A stretch of DNA of 64,000 nt from Companilactobacillus zhongbaensis. Its GTDB lineage: Bacteria; Bacillota; Bacilli; Lactobacillales; Lactobacillaceae. Below the pieces are notes generated by a model. It was not told where the DNA came from and ran no database searches. It worked only from the letters and a program-made list of their open reading frames with translations. Of this stretch, positions 32,844 through 40,613 are shown in pieces; position 1 is the first letter of the stretch; each line of letters begins with the position of its first letter. The DNA lies in NCBI RefSeq assembly GCF_003946515.1, contig NZ_RHOM01000002.1:97058-161057 (forward strand), in the 5' to 3' direction. Position numbers and translations under genes: made by a program.

Positions 32844-34476
32844 AGTTAAATATCATCCAGCAATTGATGAGTATATGAATGGTGTTTTATCTGGGAAAAT
32901 CATCGCTTGTAAAGAACAAGTTCAATTGATGCACTTTCTAATCGATAAGTTAAACGATCCACACGCCGTATTAAGAACCGACTTAATAGATGAGGCTTTG
33001 GAAAATATCCAAAAGCACTTCGTGTGGGAGTTGCTACCCTGGGAGAAATTCATCCTGGCATTTATCCATGGAGCCTTCTACGACGATGGCAGTTTGATGT
33101 TTGACGAGTTCTTAGTTCTCTTAGGTCGTGGAGGCGGTAAAACTGGTTTCATGTCTGCAGAAGAGTGGCTATTAGCTAGTAAACAAGGTATCAGAGATTA
33201 TGATATTGATATCGTAGCTACATCAGAAGAGCAAGCTACTACTTCATTCAATGAGATTCACGATTTACTTGATAGTAAAGAGAAATATTATAAGAAATAC
33301 TTTCAATGGACTAAGAAATTGATTAGATACAAGAAAACTAATTCTAAAATTAGATACCGCACAAGCAACGCCAACACAAAAGATGGTGGCAGACCTGGGG
33401 CGGTATTTTTCGATGAAATTCACGCTTATAAGAATGAAGAAACCATTAACGTATTTACTTCAGGATTAGGTAAGAAGCCACTCCCACGGAGATTCTATAT
33501 GACCACAGACGGATATAATCGTGAGGGTTTCTTGGATAATCTAAAAGAAGAAAGCAAGATGGTACTTGCTGGTGAAAGACCTAAACGTCGAATGTTTCCA
33601 TTCATTTGTAAATTAGACAGTCCCGATGAATGGGAAGACCAGCAAATGTGGGAGAAGGCTAATCCATCGTTGATTTACTTCCCAAATCTAAAACATGAAA
33701 TGGAATCAGAATTTGAGAAAGCTCATGATCGTGACCAGGCTCGTATCGAGTTTATGACTAAGCGGATGAATATCCCAGCAACTAAAGCACAATCCCCAGT
33801 TGCTAAGTGGGAAGATATCAAGGCTACTAACCAACCTACTCCCTCACTACTCGGTAGAAGCTGCGTGGTCGGAATTGATTTCTCGGACACAATGGACTTT
33901 TGTGGAATTGGATTATTGTTCAAAATCGATGATAAATATTATTGGAAACACCATTCACTCATCAATTACAAAGCGTTGCAACATAGAAAGTACAAAGTTC
34001 CTTTAGATGTCGCTAAGGAGCGTGGATTAATTAAAATCATAGACGATGAAACCAACCAACCTAAATATGTTGTTGATTGGATTCTAGAACAAGCCAAGAA
34101 ATATGACATTAAAGGTGTTGCAGCCGATACTTTTAGACGAAATTACCTGGAACGGGAATTCAAAAATAACGGCTTTGATGACTTGCTACAAGCAAGAACT
34201 GGTATCAAAACACACACAGAGCTAGAGAATACCATTGATGACTTATTCGCCTATCACAAGCTCGTGTATACAGACGATGATTTCATGATGAGATGGTACA
34301 CAAACAATGTTTATAAAGATCGTGATGAGCGTGGAAACATTGAATACAAAAAGATTGAGCCCAAGTTGCGAAAAACTGATGGTTTTTTTGCTTTCTTGAA
34401 CGCTTTCCAGTTCAGAGAGATACTAGACGTTCCAGTTGCGACTTATCACAGAACTTTGAGAACACACACTTATTAG
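32830..34476 (+). CDS. terL: Terminase large subunit
   Basis: 548 residues, the packaging motor. Walker A-like LGRGGGKTG at about 98-106, Walker B AVFFDEIHAY, then a C-terminal nuclease domain with VGIDFSDTMDF and an Asp in VAADTFRRN. HK97/lambda-like class with P27 small subunit. I use the ATG inside terS (MTISKVKYHP). Confidence 0.95.
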   Translation: MTISKVKYHPAIDEYMNGVLSGKIIACKEQVQLMHFLIDKLNDPHAVLRTDLIDEALENIQKHFVWELLPWEKFILAFIHGAFYDDGSLMFDEFLVLLGRGGGKTGFMSAEEWLLASKQGIRDYDIDIVATSEEQATTSFNEIHDLLDSKEKYYKKYFQWTKKLIRYKKTNSKIRYRTSNANTKDGGRPGAVFFDEIHAYKNEETINVFTSGLGKKPLPRRFYMTTDGYNREGFLDNLKEESKMVLAGERPKRRMFPFICKLDSPDEWEDQQMWEKANPSLIYFPNLKHEMESEFEKAHDRDQARIEFMTKRMNIPATKAQSPVAKWEDIKATNQPTPSLLGRSCVVGIDFSDTMDFCGIGLLFKIDDKYYWKHHSLINYKALQHRKYKVPLDVAKERGLIKIIDDETNQPKYVVDWILEQAKKYDIKGVAADTFRRNYLEREFKNNGFDDLLQARTGIKTHTELENTIDDLFAYHKLVYTDDDFMMRWYTNNVYKDRDERGNIEYKKIEPKLRKTDGFFAFLNAFQFREILDVPVATYHRTLRTHTY

Positions 34477-34491
34477 AAAGGAGGTGAGCAG

Positions 34492-35808
34492 TTGGGATTT
34501 CTTGATATTTTTAAGAATAATGAACCGATAAGAGTAACAGAATCAGAAAAAACTAAAGAATTAAGAAAAAAACAGTATCAGTTGTTTGAGAATTATATTC
34601 AGTCCTCAACTACTAATACTGCTTTTAAACTATATGCGATTCAATTATGTATCAATCGAATTTCTAACGCCTTAACTAAGTGCGACTTTCAGACATTAAA
34701 AAAAGGCGAAAGATTCCAGGGAGATACTTGGTACCAACTAAACATTGAACCTAATCAAAATCAGAACGCTGCTGATTTCTGGAACAAAGTTATCTATCAA
34801 ATGATTATGAACGAAGATGGAGCTTTAATAATTCAATCAAGAATTACAGGAGAGTTATTAGTTGCTGATGACTTTATTATTCACGAATTTGCTTTTAAGC
34901 CGAATGTGTATTCAAACATCATGATTAGCAATTACTCAATGAATACCAGTTTTATTGAAAGCGAAGTGCTTCATTTAAAACTCAATAATTCTAAAGTTAA
35001 ATCTTTATTTGATGGAATATTCGAACAGTATGGATCGCTGTTGAACGGTGCAATTAAAAACTACAACCGTAGCAATGCTATTAAATACGCACTGAATATT
35101 GATTCAACGTTTGACCAATTAAAGTCACGTCCAGTTGTTGATGAGAACGGTAAACAAGTGACTGATGAGAACGGTATTCCATTAACTGAATACGATACAG
35201 TCATTGATGACTTATTCGGAGAACGATTGAAGGGTGTGTTTAGTGATAAAGATTCAGTCACTCCACTCGAATCTGGATTAACTTTGAATGATTTGAACGC
35301 TACCGGTAATAGTAAGTCATCTGGGAGTGCTGCTAATAAGACTACTAGAGATATTTCAGCAATGGTCAGCGACATCGTGGATATATCAGCAGATGCATTT
35401 ATGATTCCACGAGGCTTATTGAAGGGCGATACAGCCGATATTGACGGTATGACCGATAACTTTATTTCATTTTGTATCAATCCAATTGCTGAACAAATTG
35501 AAGATGAAATTAATCGCAAAATGTTTGGTAAGAACAATGTTATCAAACATACATATTGCAAAATCAGAACTGATAAGATTCGAAACTACGATCTAACTAA
35601 GATTGCTAATTCAGCTGAGTTAATCAGTCGTATTGGTGTCTGGTCAATCAATGATATTTTGGACTTTATGGATTATGAACCAATCGATGAGGACTGGGCA
35701 GACAAACACGTAATCAGTAAGAATTATAGTCTGGTAGAAGACCAGGACGATGATGATTTGAAAGGTGGTGAGAATGACAATGGAGATGGAGAACATGAAG
35801 AAAATTAA
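34492..35808 (+). CDS. Portal protein (HK97 family)
   Basis: 438 residues, ring-forming connector at the capsid vertex. The HK97-type portal pattern is seen from YAIQLCINRISNAL onwards, with a C-terminal Asp/Glu-rich tail. Start codon TTG with AAGGAGGTGAG 3-5 bases upstream. Confidence 0.93.
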   Translation: MGFLDIFKNNEPIRVTESEKTKELRKKQYQLFENYIQSSTTNTAFKLYAIQLCINRISNALTKCDFQTLKKGERFQGDTWYQLNIEPNQNQNAADFWNKVIYQMIMNEDGALIIQSRITGELLVADDFIIHEFAFKPNVYSNIMISNYSMNTSFIESEVLHLKLNNSKVKSLFDGIFEQYGSLLNGAIKNYNRSNAIKYALNIDSTFDQLKSRPVVDENGKQVTDENGIPLTEYDTVIDDLFGERLKGVFSDKDSVTPLESGLTLNDLNATGNSKSSGSAANKTTRDISAMVSDIVDISADAFMIPRGLLKGDTADIDGMTDNFISFCINPIAEQIEDEINRKMFGKNNVIKHTYCKIRTDKIRNYDLTKIANSAELISRIGVWSINDILDFMDYEPIDEDWADKHVISKNYSLVEDQDDDDLKGGENDNGDGEHEEN

Positions 35809-36541
35809 AACAGTATTTAACGTAGTTGATGCTACCGATGATAAGCCGGCAAGAATGAACTTGTATGGATTTATTGGTTCATCAGCATCATTATGGGGTA
35901 CCGATGCTCAAGACATTACTACTAAAGGTGTTACCAAATCGCTAGACGAAATTGAAGGCGACACGTTAGATGTCCACATCAATTCAACTGGTGGAGATGC
36001 CTTTGAAGGTATTGGAATTTACAACGCTTTAAAACAATCGGATAAAACAATCAATGTTTATATTGATGCGTTAGCAGCTAGTGCCGCATCCGTCATTGCT
36101 ATGGCAGGCGACACTATTTTTATGCCAAAGAATGCACAAATGATGGTCCATCACGCTGCAACTTTTGAGTATGGGAACGTTCAAGATTTTGAACAAGCCA
36201 TCAAAATGCTTAATAAGATGGATAATTCTTTGATTGCATCTTATGAAAGTCGATTTAAAGGAACTAGCCAAGAATTAACAGACTTGCTCGATGCTGAAAC
36301 ATTCTTAAATGCCGACGAAGCAGTAGCGTTCGGATTTGCGGACAAGATTCTTGATTACTCTGACGATGACGATAAAGATGAGGACAAGGAACAGAATAAT
36401 ATCAAATCCTCATTATTCGCTAAGTATGGAGATAACAAAATCGTTGCTAATGCTAACGATCCAGAACCTGTTGAACCAATCAATAAACCAACAAACCTAG
36501 CTGATAGATTAGCTAATTTAATCGCGAAAGAAGGAAATTAA
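35795..36541 (+). CDS. ClpP-like prohead protease
   Basis: 248 residues. ClpP-fold phage protease with STGGDAFEG, catalytic Ser about 96 (ALAASAASV) and His about 119 (MMVHHAA). The C-terminal third is charged and may act as scaffold. It overlaps the portal gene by 14 bases; the start has GGAGA upstream. Confidence 0.9.
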   Translation: MKKIKTVFNVVDATDDKPARMNLYGFIGSSASLWGTDAQDITTKGVTKSLDEIEGDTLDVHINSTGGDAFEGIGIYNALKQSDKTINVYIDALAASAASVIAMAGDTIFMPKNAQMMVHHAATFEYGNVQDFEQAIKMLNKMDNSLIASYESRFKGTSQELTDLLDAETFLNADEAVAFGFADKILDYSDDDDKDEDKEQNNIKSSLFAKYGDNKIVANANDPEPVEPINKPTNLADRLANLIAKEGN

Positions 36542-36544
36542 TAA

Positions 36545-37753
36545 ATGAAAAATTTAGATTTAGATAATGAAAAACTAAAAGACTCACGTGTGGCTATGTT
36601 TAATGCACTACGTGATGGAGATGAAAAGGCTCAAGAAGAGGCATTTGGAAACTTCGCTCAATCATTGCAAGACACAATCAGTGCTGATGCGTTCAAACAA
36701 GTTAAAGAAATGAATACTGAAATGAATGATGAAAAGGTGCTTGAAGCCCGTGGAATTCGTAGACCGATGACATCATCTGAAAGAAAATTCTTCGCAGATG
36801 CCGCTAAGAAACAATCTTTCGAAAACTTGGATGAAGTTCTACCCGAAACAGTCATTGAAGACGTTCTATCACGTATCACAGAAGAACATCCATTGCTTGC
36901 TGCTATCGATACTCAACCAGTAACAGCATTGATGAAACTTATTTACGCTGATCCAACTAAGAAGACTGCTTTCTGGGGTAAAGTTCCAGATGATATCAAG
37001 CAAATCGTTGAAGATGGTTTCAAGCCACTCTCACTAGAATCAAGCAAACTATCTGGATTCATGGCAGTTCCAAAAGGTTTCTTCAAACTAGGTCCATCAT
37101 ACTTAGCACAATATGTAATTACATTCCTTGAAGAAACAATGAGCGCAACACTTGAAACTGCTGTTGTTTCTGGTGATGGTAACTTGCAACCTATCGGTAT
37201 GACTAAGAAGCTTTCTGGCTCAACAGATGGTGTATATCCCGATAAGCCAGCTATCAAGTTGAATGACTTGAAGCCACTTTCACTAGCTGGAATCCACGCA
37301 GCTTTGACTAAAGCTAAGACTGCTAATGGTCCAATCAGTGCCATCGTTAACCCTATGTCCTACTGGGCTAAGTTGTTCCCACAACTAGCTGTTAACGACG
37401 CTGACAACAACTGGCACTTAATTGCATTGCCAACTGGCGATACTATCATCCAATCTTATGCCGTGCCAGAAGACAAAATCGTGTTTGGTTTCACTAAAAA
37501 CTACATTCTAGGTGTCTCTGGTGCTGTGGAACTTAAGGAATATGATCAAACACTAGCAATCGAAGACATGGACTTATACATTGCTAAATTCTTTGGCATG
37601 GGTGTTGCTAAGAATCAAAATGCATTCTTCGTAGCCGATATTTCAGGTATGGAAGGTGCAACTATTCCCGAACTTGAAGGTGCTCCCGATGTTAAGAGAG
37701 CCGGGAAAATTGGCGATGTGAGTGAATCCACTGACAGTGAAGAGTCAAAATAG
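36545..37753 (+). CDS. Major capsid protein (HK97 fold)
   Basis: 402 residues. An N-terminal helical delta-like region (1-~100) is followed by the HK97 core (FMAVPKGFFKLGPSYLAQYV, ETAVVSGDGNLQPIGM, AKFFGMGVAKNQNAFFVADI). The C-terminus after ADISGM is an acidic Ser/Thr linker, ending SEESK at TAG. A -1 slip on the AAAA just before the stop would extend it (see next entry). Confidence 0.95.
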   Translation: MKNLDLDNEKLKDSRVAMFNALRDGDEKAQEEAFGNFAQSLQDTISADAFKQVKEMNTEMNDEKVLEARGIRRPMTSSERKFFADAAKKQSFENLDEVLPETVIEDVLSRITEEHPLLAAIDTQPVTALMKLIYADPTKKTAFWGKVPDDIKQIVEDGFKPLSLESSKLSGFMAVPKGFFKLGPSYLAQYVITFLEETMSATLETAVVSGDGNLQPIGMTKKLSGSTDGVYPDKPAIKLNDLKPLSLAGIHAALTKAKTANGPISAIVNPMSYWAKLFPQLAVNDADNNWHLIALPTGDTIIQSYAVPEDKIVFGFTKNYILGVSGAVELKEYDQTLAIEDMDLYIAKFFGMGVAKNQNAFFVADISGMEGATIPELEGAPDVKRAGKIGDVSESTDSEESK

Positions 37754-37918
37754 AAACGCCGTCTGAGAATGATGGCGCCTTTGATACGGCTGGGACGGTT
37801 AAGCCAACAGCTAAACAAACAGTAGCCGAAATTAAAGCTTGGTTAGATAATCAAAAGATTGACTATACCGGCAAGACTACTAAAGACGACCTATTAGCAT
37901 TAGTACCCACAGAATAGA
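37741..37918 (+). CDS. Capsid C-terminal extension (HeH/LEM-like), reached by -1 frameshift
   Basis: The -1 frame is open from 37741 to the TAG at 37916-37918. It encodes IETPSENDGAFDTAG, then TVAEIKAWLDNQKIDYTGKT and KDDLLALVPTE. The second part is the helix-extended-loop-helix (HeH/LEM) motif often found after capsid genes. The frame has no ATG, GTG or TTG start and no ribosome binding site. The capsid ends tca-AAA-TAG with an A run at 37747-37750, so tRNA-Lys can re-pair perfectly in -1. Either a programmed frameshift makes a long capsid form or this is a gene that lost its start. Confidence 0.65.
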
Positions 37919-37927
37919 GGTTAACGA

Positions 37928-38245
37928 ATGAAATACGAAGTTAGTGATGAGCTGTTAACACAAGTTAAAAGTGAGCTTCAAATTTCTTTTGATGAACGTG
38001 ATAACAGTTTAAGAAAAGCCATAAAACGTGGCATGGCATTCATCACCAGTAGAGCAGGACCAATCAACTTTGCTGGTGAATCAGAAGCATCAATAGTCGC
38101 TAATGATTTACTAATGAACTACTGTCGCTACTACTGGGACGGCTACAGGCAGATGTTTCCTGTGGACTATCAAAGTGACATCCTACATTTACAAATCGTT
38201 AACGGGGTAGCTAGGGGGTCTATTGATGAAAAGACGACTGACTAA
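37928..38245 (+). CDS. Head-tail connector protein (gp6-like)
   Basis: 105 residues, helical adaptor (LRKAIKRGMAFITSRAGPIN, LLMNYCRYYWDG) typical of HK97 gp6-type connectors under the portal. AGAGG precedes the ATG. Confidence 0.85.
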   Translation: MKYEVSDELLTQVKSELQISFDERDNSLRKAIKRGMAFITSRAGPINFAGESEASIVANDLLMNYCRYYWDGYRQMFPVDYQSDILHLQIVNGVARGSIDEKTTD

Positions 38246-38573
38246 CTACACTGACGGTGTTTTAAGGTATGGAACTATTAAAACTAAGCGTAATGAATTT
38301 AAAGAGAAAATTGGGTTTGAATTAAATGAATCCGGCTTTCTCTTTTTTGATTACAAACAAATTCGACAACAGGATGAGAACATTTTCAGTAGTGGTAAAG
38401 ATCAATCGTCTAATTTAAAAGTTGAAACTTATTACGTTCCAGGAATCGACAAGCAGATTCACAAAGCTGTCATTAATGGTAACTACTACGAGATTGAATA
38501 TATCGACTTATCGACCGATAGGAAACATATGTTTTGGTATCTCACTAAAGAAGGTGTATTGAATGAAGTTTAA
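38226..38573 (+). CDS. Head closure / head-tail adaptor protein
   Basis: 115 residues, beta-rich (VLRYGTIKTKRNEFKEKIGF), in the head-closure position between connector and tail-completion genes. The ATG at 38226 follows AGGGGG. Assignment rests on position and size. Confidence 0.65.
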   Translation: MKRRLTNYTDGVLRYGTIKTKRNEFKEKIGFELNESGFLFFDYKQIRQQDENIFSSGKDQSSNLKVETYYVPGIDKQIHKAVINGNYYEIEYIDLSTDRKHMFWYLTKEGVLNEV

Positions 38574-38934
38574 AGATTCTTTAAAGCTCGATAAGTTCAT
38601 CGAAATCATGAACGGAGAAGATTATCCACTGTTTGATACGTCAATTGAAAAGGATGAAATTACGGCTAACAAGTCGTTTTTTATTTATTCAAAAGACGGT
38701 GAGATTACACCAGCCCAGGAGAATCATAATCAATTTTTACAAAAGTTCGTTCTGTCTTTTGTTACTCGCAACAACTCTCAAGTCGATGTTTTACAGCTTG
38801 CAGACAAGCTGACTAAGGCACGCCTTAGATTCACAGGCTCAGAGATTGATGACGGTAAATTCACTGATACAAACGAAGATGCCAAGATGATTACTTTGAA
38901 CTTCGTTCATGTGATTAAAGCAGGTGACTGGTAA
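38563..38934 (+). CDS. Neck / tail-completion protein
   Basis: 123 residues of mixed alpha/beta pattern. It lies between the head closure and gp10-like genes, overlapping both neighbours by a few bases. Function assigned by synteny only. Confidence 0.5.
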   Translation: MKFKDSLKLDKFIEIMNGEDYPLFDTSIEKDEITANKSFFIYSKDGEITPAQENHNQFLQKFVLSFVTRNNSQVDVLQLADKLTKARLRFTGSEIDDGKFTDTNEDAKMITLNFVHVIKAGDW

Positions 38935-39341
38935 TGGCTGAATTCTTTTTAAACTATGACAGTTCAAAAGCCATTCAAAATGAAATGGCTAAGGTTCCTG
39001 ATCGTGCCGAAGATGCTGTTAATAAAGTTTTACATACATATGGCGCTAAACAAGCAATTCAACAAATCGTTAAGTTTATGCCTATGTCAAATAGAAACAA
39101 AAAACACGCTAAGAATTCTAATCCACTTAAATCAGACATGATGAACTTGGGATTTAGAGTTTATGCACGCGGTGGAGCAGCGAAGAACAAGGGTAGTTTC
39201 GGTTACCTGGTGTTTCCAAATGATGGTATTGGACCACATAACCTTATTGATCAAAGGTTCTTTGAACAAGGTGGGGAAGCTGCTTCAAATCCAATTTTTA
39301 GAAAAGTTATGGAAGCGTTAGAAGACGCAATGAAATTATAA
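38934..39341 (+). CDS. HK97 gp10-like tail component
   Basis: 135 residues. An N-terminal helix is followed by VKFMPMSNRNKKHAKNSNPL and GSFGYLVFPNDGIGPHN, the pattern of HK97 gp10/tail terminator-type proteins. It overlaps the previous stop by one base. Confidence 0.75.
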   Translation: MAEFFLNYDSSKAIQNEMAKVPDRAEDAVNKVLHTYGAKQAIQQIVKFMPMSNRNKKHAKNSNPLKSDMMNLGFRVYARGGAAKNKGSFGYLVFPNDGIGPHNLIDQRFFEQGGEAASNPIFRKVMEALEDAMKL

Positions 39342-39355
39342 AAGGAGAAATATAT

Positions 39356-39967
39356 ATGGCTGAAGAATTTACAACGTTTGACGAATACAAAGTTACAGAT
39401 GCCGGTATTAAATGGTTTGAAAATGGTGCTTATGTCACTCCCTCAGTGAAGTTAGGGTGTACAGGAAAGCTTGAAATTGAAACTACATTAAAGACAGTAA
39501 TTAAGAAATGTGAAGGCGATACAGTTCGTTCTGTGGATATTCCTACACAACTTAAATGTAAATTTACTGGTCATTTACCAGTTGAAAACCTTAGAAAAGT
39601 TTGGGGACTTAATACAAAGGGCTTGAAGAAAGGCGTATTTGCTTATGGTACTGATTCACGTCAAGGCCGTGGAATTATGTCATTCGATGTATTAGATCTT
39701 GATGAGGAAATGACAATGCTTAGAGCATTTCCAAACATGCAATTTTCAGGTGGTATGACTTGGGAACTAGAAAATGGTGGCGAGGAAATTGCCGAAATCG
39801 AACAAGAATTCATTGCCATGAAAGATGTCAATAACAAGTTCTTCTATGAAGCACTTAAGAGCGAAGTTGAACCTGATGTTGCTGATAAGTGGCTAACAGA
39901 TTTCACACCGGAATTAGTACAAGCAACTTCCACAGATGAAGGTACAGATGAAGGTACAGTTAAATAG
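39356..39967 (+). CDS. Major tail protein
   Basis: 203 residues, beta-rich tail tube subunit in the canonical position before the tail chaperones. AAAGGAG precedes the start. The C-terminus ends in a duplicated STDEGTDEGT stretch (repeat of GATGAAGGTACA in the DNA). Confidence 0.85.
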   Translation: MAEEFTTFDEYKVTDAGIKWFENGAYVTPSVKLGCTGKLEIETTLKTVIKKCEGDTVRSVDIPTQLKCKFTGHLPVENLRKVWGLNTKGLKKGVFAYGTDSRQGRGIMSFDVLDLDEEMTMLRAFPNMQFSGGMTWELENGGEEIAEIEQEFIAMKDVNNKFFYEALKSEVEPDVADKWLTDFTPELVQATSTDEGTDEGTVK

Positions 39968-39982
39968 TAGAGGAGTCTTAAA

Positions 39983-40369
39983 ATGATTACACAAATTACT
40001 TTGAATGACGGCAAAACTGTCAAAGTTAAGCCAAAAATCTCAGTCCACGCATTGAGAGAATTCCAATCAAAAGGTTTGCTTCCTAAATCATTACTTCAAG
40101 CATTTGTTGGTGCTGATAAGGAACCGGACAAGATGGAACCTTATCTTATCAACGCTGCTTGGCTTGCTTATGTGAATGGCAACCCTGGGACAACAATGAC
40201 ACAAGAACAATTTGAAGATAAGCTAGACCTTAACTTTGAATTGTTTGGCAAGATTCTTGTGGACATGATTGGTGATGTAGCCGAAAGCGATAATAAACTG
40301 GCAAGCAGTTTTAAACGTTCAACAAAAAAAGGAAGTCGCAAGGACAAGAGAAAAAGACACCAAAACTAG
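39983..40369 (+). CDS. Tail assembly chaperone gpG
   Basis: 128 residues in the 0 frame. Acts with its frameshifted form gpGT in tape-measure assembly. The last residues are very basic (KKGSRKDKRKRHQN). The slippery heptamer lies at 40324-40330. Confidence 0.85.
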   Translation: MITQITLNDGKTVKVKPKISVHALREFQSKGLLPKSLLQAFVGADKEPDKMEPYLINAAWLAYVNGNPGTTMTQEQFEDKLDLNFELFGKILVDMIGDVAESDNKLASSFKRSTKKGSRKDKRKRHQN

Positions 40370-40512
40370 TAATAGAAAACGTAGAAGACCTATATAGCTT
40401 CTACGTTTTTTTTATAGGGTTGGATCCTGTCGTTGCGGAATACTGGAATATCGATAGTTTGACAAAACTAACAATTAATAAGATTGCAATTGAAAATTAT
40501 TTGAATTCATAA
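40330..40512 (+). CDS. Tail assembly chaperone T part, expressed as gpGT by -1 frameshift
   Basis: After A AAA AAA (40324-40330, codon phasing as required for X XXY YYZ) the -1 frame runs to TAA at 40510-40512. It encodes TPKLVIENVEDLYSFYVFFI and LDPVVAEYWNIDSL, a typical T domain. There is no independent start. The gpGT fusion therefore spans 39983-40512. A perfect 10-bp hairpin with a T run lies inside it (40378-40413). Confidence 0.85.
   Translation, partial: RKSQGQEKKTPKLVIENVEDLYSFYVFFIGLDPVVAEYWNIDSLTKLTINKIAIENYLNS
40378..40413 (+). terminator. Terminator-like hairpin inside the gpT frame
   Basis: AACGTAGAAG (40378-40387) pairs perfectly with CTTCTACGTT (40398-40407), and the downstream T run reaches 40413. 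It lies within coding DNA ahead of the tape-measure gene. Confidence 0.5.
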
Positions 40513-40613
40513 AATAGAAAGGAGGTCATCTAAGGGCAAGCAAAGAGATTCAACTTGAATATAAGTTAATCAATCAGCAGTTTAAATCGGCTATTAAAGA
40601 AAATAGCAATGCC

